64,000 nt of DNA, taken from contig NC_016037.1 in the NCBI RefSeq assembly GCF_000182745.2, positions 62,001 to 126,000 on the forward strand, written 5' to 3'. Shown one piece after another: positions 1 to 7,161 of this stretch. Origin of the DNA: Komagataeibacter medellinensis NBRC 3288 (lineage in GTDB: Bacteria; Pseudomonadota; Alphaproteobacteria; Acetobacterales; Acetobacteraceae). The notes beneath the pieces were generated by a model. It made no database searches, was not told where the DNA came from, and saw nothing but the letters and a program-made list of their open reading frames with translations. How positions within the stretch are numbered: position 1 is the stretch's first letter; every line of letters begins with the position of its first letter. A program made the position numbers and the translations under genes.

Positions 1-67
1 CAGACGCCGCATGGGTCGGGCTGCCTGCGGCCGTCACGACGATGGCCGAAGATAGAAAGAGCGCCAT
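1..67 (-). CDS. dotC: Probable DotC, first 22 codons only (runs off window)
   Basis: On the minus strand an ATG at 67-65 follows the dotD stop codon (69-71) by one base and stays open to the window edge. The 22 residues seen begin MALFLSSAIVVTAAG and look like a secretion signal. The dotD-dotC-dotB order is standard in Dot/Icm and IncI systems, where DotC is an outer-membrane lipoprotein of the core complex with DotD and DotH. The identity is inferred only from position and the signal-like start; no lipobox cysteine is reached in the visible part. Confidence 0.5.
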   Translation of the reverse strand, partial: MALFLSSAIVVTAAGSPTHAAS

Positions 68-68
68 C

Positions 69-527
69 TTACGCATGCCAGGCCACCGTTATCGCGTGGT
101 GAAGCGGGTCTACCGAGACCATGGCCTGATCTCCGGCCTGATCGCCCAATGTCCGAAGGATATCCACCACGGCGGCAACGCTGTTGGTCGCGACGCGCAT
201 TGCGCGGGGATGGCCGGTGACAATCACGCTATAGCCAATCTCCTGGCCGAGTTTTGCGACTGCCTTGCCCAGCGGGCCGTCCCACACGAACCAGATCCGG
301 CGGGTCAGGTCATCGGGGAGCGGGGGTTGGTTGGCAGATGCCACGACCGGAGACGGGCGGATGCTGCCAAGTTCACGAAGATCAGTCGTGGTCTCTGCTA
401 TTGACCGCTGCAAGGCCAGTTCAGGATTGGCCATGCCGGTCGTCGCAATGGGAGAAGGTGACGACAGGCTCTGCGCACAGGCGTTGAGCGCCATGGGCAA
501 AAGAAAAATGAGCAGAGAATGTTTCAT
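69..527 (-). CDS. dotD: DotD/TraH-family lipoprotein of the type IVB core complex
   Basis: A 152-residue protein with a lipoprotein signal: hydrophobic stretch LLIFLLPMA followed by lipobox LNAC, so Cys17 would be lipidated. The C-terminal half (about residues 75-150) fits the N0-like fold of DotD, an outer-membrane lipoprotein that sits with DotC and DotH in the Dot/Icm or IncI transfer channel. Legionella DotD is of similar size (family knowledge). A GGAGAA ribosome-binding site lies just upstream of the ATG at 527. The next gene on the same strand starts one base after its stop, which suggests a dotDC(B) operon running off the left edge. It is separated from the main dot/icm block by about 6.5 kb of cargo. 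Confidence 0.75.
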   Translation of the reverse strand: MKHSLLIFLLPMALNACAQSLSSPSPIATTGMANPELALQRSIAETTTDLRELGSIRPSPVVASANQPPLPDDLTRRIWFVWDGPLGKAVAKLGQEIGYSVIVTGHPRAMRVATNSVAAVVDILRTLGDQAGDQAMVSVDPLHHAITVAWHA

Positions 528-689
528 GAGCTTCTCCGGATAATGGGAGCAGCTTCGAAGATCATCTTGCGACTGCTACAGCAAAAATTGGCTGCGTTGC
601 TTTTTCTTTCATGTGGGTCTCGAGAGCAGCTTTAGACCTTCTCCGGGGAGATGCTCTCGCCGGATTAAACCTAAGGGGCCCTCTAAGGT

Positions 690-955
690 GCTCAGTACAA
701 CTTGATATATTTTAACCATTCCCTATTACGGAGTGCATTGGAGATGCACATGATAGAGATTCGACGTGTCAAATAAGAGACATCGCCGCTGCGTGCAGCC
801 ATCGGTTGCACGCTCTTGTGGTCACCAGACCCGAGCGCCAGTTGTTGTTCGTCGCCAGTTTCCGCTACAGCGAGTCTTCTACGGATCACGGACTGCACCC
901 ATTGGGAATCCTTATTCCCATTTGTCTATTAAGGTAGTGCATAAGGTCAATTATG
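690..955 (-). pseudogene. IS701-family transposase N-terminal remnant (left copy)
   Basis: Read on the minus strand, about 900-760 contains GDHKSVQPMAARSGD, the N-terminal hallmark of IS701-type DDE transposases (usually GERKS.EPMAAR). There is no continuous reading frame on either side. The nucleotide sequence aligns with the plus strand at about 1850-2050 at roughly 60-75% identity by eye, so these are two diverged copies in inverted orientation. Both point away from the gene at 1149-1784. The rest of the 528-1148 region has no convincing gene; 1021-1148 is AT-rich and probably carries the promoter of that gene. Confidence 0.6.
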
Positions 956-1148
956 CTCGGAATAACAGTACAGATCGCTTATTTGTTTATGGTAATCATT
1001 ACGTTTTCCGTCCCTTCTAATCGGGCGTGGCTTATCTGGGATAATTCAGTTGAGAAAATTCGTACAAACTATAATACTGCATCGTGTATGCGATGACTGA
1101 TTTTATCCGACAATTAAAAATGAAACATATTTGTGTTGAGGTTTAATA

Positions 1149-1784
1149 ATGAAAAAAATCGCGATTTTTCTAAGAAAGGAATTGAGGGTTAATCGCTTCA
1201 GTGCAGCTGTAAGAGGAGCGTTAAATTCTCCATCTATAAACAATGTCATTATATGCAGCGGCTTTTTTCAAGAGGACGCTTCCTATAGCGTATCTCGTGC
1301 TAAATTCAATTTACGAGGGCGACTCACATCTTCCTCCCCTTTAAATTTAGAAATTTTCGGGTATTATCATAGGCAACGTTCCGCGTTTTTAAGATTTCTT
1401 GGCAATGTTGTACGTATAAATCGTGGGTCTCCTGCTCTTGGTGTCTCTGGCTATAGGATTCCTGGAGACAAGTGGCACGCAAAAATCTCTATTGCAAAAA
1501 TTAATAATATTCCAGTCTTTGCTTCAATAGGTAGTAGCAACATTACTAGAAGAGCGTTTGATAACGTGAGAAATTTCAACTACGAATGTGATGTTATATT
1601 TTGGGATGAAACGGTTTCAGAAATAGACAATATAATGAACGAAATAATAGGAGAGGAAGCTTATTTGTTCCCATCAGTTATTGTAGCAAATTATGATGAA
1701 AAAAACCCTGTGAATGCTACACCTCTGCCAGATAGGATATTGGAATTGGAGCGTGAAATAAGAAGAAAAGCCACGCCAATATAG
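1149..1784 (+). CDS. Phospholipase D-fold protein (single HKD-like motif), AT-rich
   Basis: A 211-residue protein. Residues 109-133 carry a PLD-superfamily signature: His110-x-Lys112, then Gly128-Ser-Ser-Asn131, followed by an N-x-E-like NYE at 144-146. The acidic residue usually found five places after the Lys is replaced (Lys117), so this is an HxK...GSxN variant. One motif per chain implies dimerisation to form an active site, as in Nuc-type nucleases. No signal peptide or membrane segment is visible, so it is probably cytosolic. The gene is much richer in A+T than its neighbours and lies between inverted IS701 remnants, both signs of transfer. A nuclease role (defence, restriction-associated or effector) is possible but not shown. 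A GAGG element precedes the ATG. Confidence 0.65.
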   Translation: MKKIAIFLRKELRVNRFSAAVRGALNSPSINNVIICSGFFQEDASYSVSRAKFNLRGRLTSSSPLNLEIFGYYHRQRSAFLRFLGNVVRINRGSPALGVSGYRIPGDKWHAKISIAKINNIPVFASIGSSNITRRAFDNVRNFNYECDVIFWDETVSEIDNIMNEIIGEEAYLFPSVIVANYDEKNPVNATPLPDRILELEREIRRKATPI

Positions 1785-1849
1785 AAATTTCTAAGATATT
1801 AAAATATTAAATATAATATATTTCTATACGCTTGATACAATGATTTTTT

Positions 1850-2150
1850 CTGGTCGGCCCTTGCACTGCTTTGGCGGGAAATTATCAATAAGGGTTCTCA
1901 ATGGATGCGGTCAGCGATTCATGGAAGGATTGCTGTAACGGAAACTGACGATGGATGACGACTGGCGATCGGATCTGCTGACCGCAAGAGCGTGCAGCCC
2001 ACGGCTGCGCGCCGCGGTGATATCTTATATGACCGGCTGTATCATTTATCAGTACCGACCGGTGTGCGGGGTGGTGCGCCGCTTGAGGCTGCTCTGTGAC
2101 GTCATGCTAGGGCCCGGACCCATAAAGGGATTCCCATTATGAGCGGCCTG
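1850..2150 (+). pseudogene. IS701-family transposase N-terminal remnant (right copy)
   Basis: The plus strand at about 1978-2100 encodes, in one frame, DRKSVQPTAARRGDILYDRL followed by YHLS and GAPLEAAL. This matches the IS701-family N-terminus (DRKS..PMAAR...YDQLHHF...APLE). Indels upstream and a stop soon afterwards leave no intact gene. It is the inverted counterpart of the remnant at 690-955. The 1785-1850 stretch between the preceding gene and this remnant is AT-rich with nothing recognisable. Confidence 0.6.
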
Positions 2151-2180
2151 TGATTCGCTGTCTCTGAAAGGAGATGAGCG

Positions 2181-2597
2181 ATGGACGTTGACCTTTTCTG
2201 GCTTTCGGACCGACAGTTTGCGCGGATTGCGCCGCATCTGCCCACCGATACGCGTGGCAAGCCGCGTGTGGATGATCGACGTGTGATCAGTGGCATCATT
2301 CAGATCATGCTGTCCGGCGCGCGGTGGAAGGATGCGCCGTCCGCGTATGGTCCGCGCAAGACGCTCTACAATCGGTTTCAGCGCTGGGCTGCGAAAGGCG
2401 TCTGGGCGCGCCTGTTCGAGGCGCTGGCGCAGAGCGGTGGACCGCCTGCCGAACTTCTGATCGACAGTTCTGCCGTGAAGGAAGGTCAGGCGCCAGGCCA
2501 GATGGAAATTACATTCCGCGATGGCAGCATCCTGCGTTTTGGTCACGATGTTCCACCCGAGAGGGTTGAACGCCTGATTATGCTGCTGCGGCCATGA
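2181..2597 (+). pseudogene. Chimeric ORF: IS5-family transposase N-terminus fused to IS66 TnpA tail
   Basis: A 138-codon open frame made of two unrelated parts. Residues 1 to about 100 are the N-terminus of an IS5-family transposase (DLFWLSDRQFARIAPHLP...VDDRRVISGII...GARWKDAPSAYGPRKTLYNRF...LLIDSSAVK). From about residue 108 (MEITFRDGSILRFGHDVP) it reads as the last 30 or so residues of an IS66 TnpA accessory protein. The join at about 2480 marks where IS66 material replaced the rest of the IS5 gene, with the IS66 left end also lost. It has no catalytic triad and is unlikely to function. Confidence 0.75.
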
Positions 2598-2928
2598 TCC
2601 CGGTTCCTTCCGGTGTCCAGGTCTGGCTGGCAACGGGTGCGACCGACATGCCGGGTCTGGCCCTGACGGTTCAGGAGGCCTTGGGGCGCAATCCTCATGC
2701 GGGGACCTGTTTGCCTTCCGGGGGCGGCGCGGAGATCTGCTGAAAGTGCTCTGGCACGATAGACTGGGCATGTCGCTCTATGCCAAACGGCTGGAGAAAG
2801 GCCGCTTCATCTGGCCGTCGCCCGCAGAGGGCGTTGTTGCGCTATCATCCGCGCAACTGGGTTACCTGCTTGAAGGCATCGACTGGCGGCATCGGCAACG
2901 GACGTGGCGGCCTGATGTCGCGGGCTAG
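2594..2928 (+). pseudogene. IS66 TnpB, frameshifted
   Basis: The ATG at 2594 overlaps the stop of the preceding frame, the normal IS66 arrangement. The start MIPVPSGVQVWLATGATDM is a clear TnpB N-terminus, but the usual RRGF stretch after TDM is missing. Near 2700 the reading shifts into the frame that continues GDLLKVLWHD...LGMSLYAKRLEKGRF and WPSPAEGVVAL to 2928. The gene therefore carries a small deletion and a frameshift. Confidence 0.75.
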
Positions 2929-2996
2929 CGCAGAATTGCGGGATGGACAGGTGAACTCCATTACCCCGCCACCAGATAATATGGCTCTCCTGGGGC

Positions 2997-4018
2997 ATGG
3001 AGGATGTGCACGGAAAAATCGGTGACCTGCAGGCCGCTCTCGCGGCATCTGAGGCTGCTCGTCGGGCGGCCGAAGCCATGGTGACCCATCTGAGGCTGAT
3101 CATCGCGAAGATGCGGCACGGCCGTTATGGCGCCTCATCGGAACGTAGGAAACGGGCATGGCCGAGGATGACCCGGCCAATGGATCCGAAACAGCGATCC
3201 CGGTCACTGATCCCGGCCCACAACGCCATGCCGGACGCAGACCCCTTCCGTCAGACCTGCCGCGCGAGCGCGTTGTCATTCCTGCCCCCGCGCAGTGTCC
3301 CTGCTGTGGTTCGGCAAGACTGACGAAACTGGGCGAGAGCATCACGGAAACCCTTGAGGTCATTCCGCGCCGGTTCAGGGTTATCCAGACAGTGCGCGAG
3401 AAGTTCAGTTGTCGGGACTGCGAGACCATTACCCAGCCGCCAGCCCCATTCCATCCCCTCGTCCGCGGACGGGCGGGACCGCACCTGCTGGCCTCTGTCC
3501 TGGTCGGGAAGTTTGCGGTCCACCAGCCCCTGAACCGGCAGGCGGCAGCGTTTGCCCGTGAAGGAATTGCGTTGGATACGTCCACCCTGGCTGCCTGGTT
3601 CGGCTACTCCCGCGATCGTAGGGGCGAGCATCCTGCCACTCACCTTGATGGCTGGAGTGGCATCGTGCAGGCTGATGCTTACGCCGGCTACAATGCCCTG
3701 GCAAAGCCGGGACGACAGCCTGCGCCCGCCACGCTGGCGGGCTGCTGGGCGCATGCCCGACGCGGCCTGTTCAGGCTGGCCGAACTCGGCCGCGCACCTC
3801 TTGCCGTGGAGGCCGTGCACAGGATCGACTGCCTGTTCAAGGTGGAACGGACCATCAATGGTGTCGTGCCACAGCAGCGTGCTGCCCTGCGACAGCAGTT
3901 CAGCGCGCCCATCGTGGAAAACCTGATGGAATGGATGCATGACAGCTGCAGCCGCATGTCCGGAAAATCACCTACTCCAGACTCGGCAACGCGTTTTCCC
4001 AAGGTAATGCTAAGCTAG
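2997..4018 (+). pseudogene. IS66 transposase (TnpC), decayed
   Basis: The N-terminal leucine-zipper-like part (2997 to about 3150: EDVHGKIGDLQAALAAS ... RHGRYGASSERR) is in one frame. The rest, from about 3158, is in another, so there is a frameshift. The second part has the zinc-binding CPCCGS...FSCRDCE region and QADAYAGYNAL. The segment after LAAWFG is collapsed onto the DGWSG region, an internal deletion that removes catalytic-core sequence. The C-terminus ends about 100 residues early, before the catalytic Glu region. Parent proteins are about 510-540 residues. This is a dead element and different from the intact IS66 at 42448-44961. Confidence 0.75.
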
Positions 4019-4031
4019 ATCAACGCATTTT

Positions 4032-5177
4032 CTAGTAAAGACTTTTTTGCTGCCGAAACCACGGAACCATGCGGTGGATGGCTTCATCAATCTGGTCCGT
4101 TGCGACCGCAAAGCTGAAACGGATGAAGTATTTCCCGTCTATGGGGTCGAAATCAATGCCCGGTGCTGTCGTAACACCCGTATCCAGCAACAGGCGCTTG
4201 CAAAACGCCATGCTGTCATCCGTCAGGTGCCGGATATCGGCATAGATATAGAACGCTCCATCTGGTGGCGCGATATGGCGCAGCCCCATTTCGGGCAGGG
4301 CACGCAACAGCAGGTCACGATTGCGCCGGTAGGTTTCCATATGCCCTTCAAGCTCATCGCGGCAATCGAAGGCGGCAAGGGCCGCGTGCTGGCTGAGGGC
4401 GGCGGGCGGCAGGAACAGATTACCCATCCGCGCGCGGGCGGCTTCCACCTTGGCTGGCGGGACAACCAGCCACCCCAGCCGCCACGGCGCCATGCTGAAG
4501 TATTTGGAAAAACTGTTTACCACCAGCGCATCGGGATCATATTCCAGAATACTGTGCGCGCGTTCGCCAAAACTCAGGCCGTGATAGATTTCATCCGATA
4601 TGATGCAGATCCCGTGCGCGCGACAGACGTCAACAATGCGCCGTATTTCATCAGGAGACAGGATGGTACCGGTGGGGTTGGCGGGACTGGCCAGGATCAA
4701 CCCGTCGGGAGCAGGTTCAAGCGCAGCAATGGCGTGGGGGGTAAACTGGAAGCGTTCTTTTTCCCCACACGGAATTTCAACCGGTTTCATATGGAGCGAG
4801 CGCACGACATTGCGGTAGGCCACATAACCCGGTCGCGCCATGGCTACATGCGCGCCGGGCACAAAACTGGTCATGAGCGCCAGAACCAGCGCGGGTGACG
4901 CGCCACAGGTCAGGATAATCTGTTCAGGCCGGAGCGAAACGCCATATGTTTCGTCATAGTGCAGGGCGATCCGTTCCTTCAGGGGCTGGCTTTCCCAATA
5001 GCCCATAGGGTCGGTCGCCAGTACGTGCTGGGCGCGTTCGATCGCCGTGCTTGGCGCGCCGGTGGAAGGCTGGCCAAATTCCATATGAATGATGCTGCGC
5101 CCCCGCGCGGCCAGTTCATGCGCCAGTGCGCTGATGGACAGCGCATGGAAGGGATCGATTGGCGGAACAGGCATCAT
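4032..5177 (-). CDS. Class I/II pyridoxal-phosphate aminotransferase
   Basis: A protein of about 381 residues of fold-type I, reading from MMPVPPIDPF. The ASPANPTGT motif and the SDEIYHGLSF segment (cofactor-binding Asp and Tyr) are present. The PLP Lys lies in NSFSKYFSMAPWRLGW at about residue 223, and the C-terminal substrate Arg is in YFIRFSFA. It probably transaminates an amino acid with a 2-oxo acid in the cytosol; the exact substrate cannot be read from sequence. The ATG at 5177 is preferred over an upstream alternative start at 5261 because the conserved N-terminus begins at DPFHALSISALA. It has no operon partner: IS66 debris lies downstream and hipBA diverges upstream. Confidence 0.85.
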   Translation of the reverse strand: MMPVPPIDPFHALSISALAHELAARGRSIIHMEFGQPSTGAPSTAIERAQHVLATDPMGYWESQPLKERIALHYDETYGVSLRPEQIILTCGASPALVLALMTSFVPGAHVAMARPGYVAYRNVVRSLHMKPVEIPCGEKERFQFTPHAIAALEPAPDGLILASPANPTGTILSPDEIRRIVDVCRAHGICIISDEIYHGLSFGERAHSILEYDPDALVVNSFSKYFSMAPWRLGWLVVPPAKVEAARARMGNLFLPPAALSQHAALAAFDCRDELEGHMETYRRNRDLLLRALPEMGLRHIAPPDGAFYIYADIRHLTDDSMAFCKRLLLDTGVTTAPGIDFDPIDGKYFIRFSFAVATDQIDEAIHRMVPWFRQQKSLY

Positions 5178-5374
5178 GACCTCAAGGTGGAAAATAGACT
5201 TATAGGGTGATGATCGTCCTGCGACCAGAAACTGCCCTTGGAAATCAGGCGGCCTGCCCACCGTTTTCTACGCGACGTGCCATCTCCTGCCAGGAACGTG
5301 TTGTGAAGGGCAGAGGATGGAGTTTACAGAAGTCCGTATTTGACGGTATAACGCGCTTTATATGCCAAATATGA

Positions 5375-5761
5375 GTGATAGTAATGGGCTCACCAAAATC
5401 CCGCGCGGCTCTTGAACGACTGGGGCGTGACCTTCGTGGCGCGCGCCTGCGGCGCGGCATAGCGATAGCCGACCTGGCCGTTCGTGCCGGTACGTCAGCG
5501 AGTTCCATCGCGCGCCTGGAAAAGGGAGACCCGGGTGTGGGGATCGGCACTCTGGCTGACGTGCTTGTCGTGCTTGGTCTTCTGGACCGGTTGGCCGACC
5601 TGATTGATATCCGCAAGGATGATCTGGGACTGGCGTTGGCTGCTGAACGTCAGCCTCGTCGAGGCCGATCTTCTGCGACCACGTTACGCAGGCAGCAGGA
5701 TAAGGATAAGGCCACGCATGAGGGAGCGGATGTTATTGATATGGATGGTGCTTCGTTCTGA
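5375..5761 (+). CDS. hipB: HipB-like XRE antitoxin
   Basis: A protein of up to 128 residues (GTG 5375, or ATG 5384 giving 125) with an XRE helix-turn-helix over about residues 15-70 (LGRDLRGARLRRGIAIADLA...GTSASSIARLEKG). The C-terminal tail is Arg/Lys/Glu-rich. Its stop overlaps the start of the hipA-like gene by one base (TGATG), so the two are translationally coupled. In HipBA modules HipB represses the operon and inhibits the HipA kinase. A short inverted pair TATTTG (5337-5342) and CAAATA (5366-5371) upstream could be an operator half-site pair, but this is weak. The tail is longer than in E. coli HipB. Confidence 0.8.
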   Translation: MIVMGSPKSRAALERLGRDLRGARLRRGIAIADLAVRAGTSASSIARLEKGDPGVGIGTLADVLVVLGLLDRLADLIDIRKDDLGLALAAERQPRRGRSSATTLRRQQDKDKATHEGADVIDMDGASF

Positions 5762-6993
5762 TGCCTGATTTCAGCGCCCATGTCGTTCTTGGCAACAGCC
5801 TGACCCCCGTGGGTCAACTGCGTTTCACGCAGGCGGGTCCGCGGCAGTTTTCGACCTTCACCTATGATCCGGCCTGGGTCGAGAATTCTCGGGCCTTTGC
5901 CATCCAGCCAACCTTTCCCCTTGGCTCTGGGCCGTTTCATGCGACTGGCCAGCCAGGGAACGTGCGCGATGCCCTTGCGGGTGTCTTTGCTGATGCTGCG
6001 CCCGACAGTTGGGGGCGCAGGCTTCTCGAGCGTGCCTACGGCAATGGGCTTTCCGAGTTTGAATATCTCACACTGTCGGATGACGTATGTCGGCAGGGTG
6101 CGCTTCGTTTCGCCGATGATAACGGAGAAATCATTCATGGCGGCGCCGATGACACCATACCGCGTCTGGTCGATCTTGCCGCTATTACGGCTATCGCGCG
6201 GGCATATGAACAGGGCAAGGACGTATCCGCAAGGGATATGCAGGCGCTTGCTGGTGCGGGTGGTTCGGGTGGGGCGCGACCGAAGGCCAATGTTCGGGAC
6301 GGCGATGTGCTCTGGCTTGCAAAATTTACCTCGGTTCACGACCAGTGGCCAATAGAACGTATTGAAGTTGCCACGCTTCGTCTGGCAAGAGCATGCGGAA
6401 TCCGGACGCCAGAGGTCAGGCTGGAACTGGCTGAAACGCCGTTTCCTGTGGCTCTGATCCAGCGGTTTGATCGGCGTGGGCCTGGCCGGATTCCTTATAT
6501 TTCGGCGAGGACTGCTCTGGGGAAAACCGGAACGGAACTTGGTTCCTATACGGAGATTGTCGATTTTATCCGGACCTATGCCGCCGATCCCCAGGCAGAG
6601 TTCCGCGAACTCTTCCTGCGTCTGGTTTATACTATTCTCGTGTCAAATAAGGACGATCATCTGAAAAATCACGGATTTCTCTATGTGGGCGCTGGACACT
6701 GGCGGTTATCCCCCGTTTTCGATGTGAATCCAGCACCCGACCGTAACCCGCATCTGGAAACGGCGATACTGGAGGGCGGTCCGCATGATCGGTCCATCCG
6801 TCTGGCACTGGAGGCGTGTGAATTCTTCGAAATTACCCCTGCTGAGGCCCGGCAGATGATCCGCGTGACAGCGCGGCGAATTTCGGATGAGTGGAGGCCT
6901 GTTCTGCGAGAGGTTGGTGTTTCCGGGGCGATGGCGCGTCATTATGAAGCCGCCTTCATAAACGATCAGATCGGGATCGCGCTAACGATCTGA
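5761..6993 (+). CDS. hipA: HipA-like serine/threonine kinase toxin
   Basis: A 410-residue protein with an N-terminal HipA region (residues 10-100, including the DSWGRRLLER type motif). The kinase core follows: GGSGGARPKAN (glycine-rich ATP loop, about 160-175), LIQRFDRRG, then the catalytic loop SNKDDHLKNHGFL with Asp at about 297 and the metal-binding SPVFDVNP at about 319-326. Family members phosphorylate translation factors such as GltX and cause growth arrest or persistence. All key motifs look intact, so an active toxin is plausible. It pairs with the overlapping upstream XRE gene. Length fits the family (about 410-440). Confidence 0.85.
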   Translation: MPDFSAHVVLGNSLTPVGQLRFTQAGPRQFSTFTYDPAWVENSRAFAIQPTFPLGSGPFHATGQPGNVRDALAGVFADAAPDSWGRRLLERAYGNGLSEFEYLTLSDDVCRQGALRFADDNGEIIHGGADDTIPRLVDLAAITAIARAYEQGKDVSARDMQALAGAGGSGGARPKANVRDGDVLWLAKFTSVHDQWPIERIEVATLRLARACGIRTPEVRLELAETPFPVALIQRFDRRGPGRIPYISARTALGKTGTELGSYTEIVDFIRTYAADPQAEFRELFLRLVYTILVSNKDDHLKNHGFLYVGAGHWRLSPVFDVNPAPDRNPHLETAILEGGPHDRSIRLALEACEFFEITPAEARQMIRVTARRISDEWRPVLREVGVSGAMARHYEAAFINDQIGIALTI

Positions 6994-7029
6994 TAGTCAC
7001 ATATGACTGATAATATCGTATAATATGCC

Positions 7030-7057
7030 AGATTCGACACATAAATTTGTCGAATCT
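7030..7057. terminator. Perfect 10-bp inverted repeat after hipA
   Basis: AGATTCGACA (7030-7039) and TGTCGAATCT (7048-7057) form a perfect 10-bp stem with an 8-base loop. The repeat sits in the gap between two convergent genes, hipA ending at 6993 and dotO ending at 7162, so it could terminate either transcript. There is no T-tract, so a protein-binding palindrome is an alternative. Confidence 0.45.
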
Positions 7058-7161
7058 ATCCCTGCCAGACGCCGCCGCGCTATTGATCGAACAGCATGGT
7101 CAACATCATTGTGTCCGCAATGATCGGGATGTGAGGCCGTCAGGAAAATATCGGTCACCTT

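Noticed and set aside
4047-4898. Long plus-strand frame opposite the aminotransferase
   Set aside because: Mirror of a high-GC coding gene; no motif, and the minus strand has a full aminotransferase.
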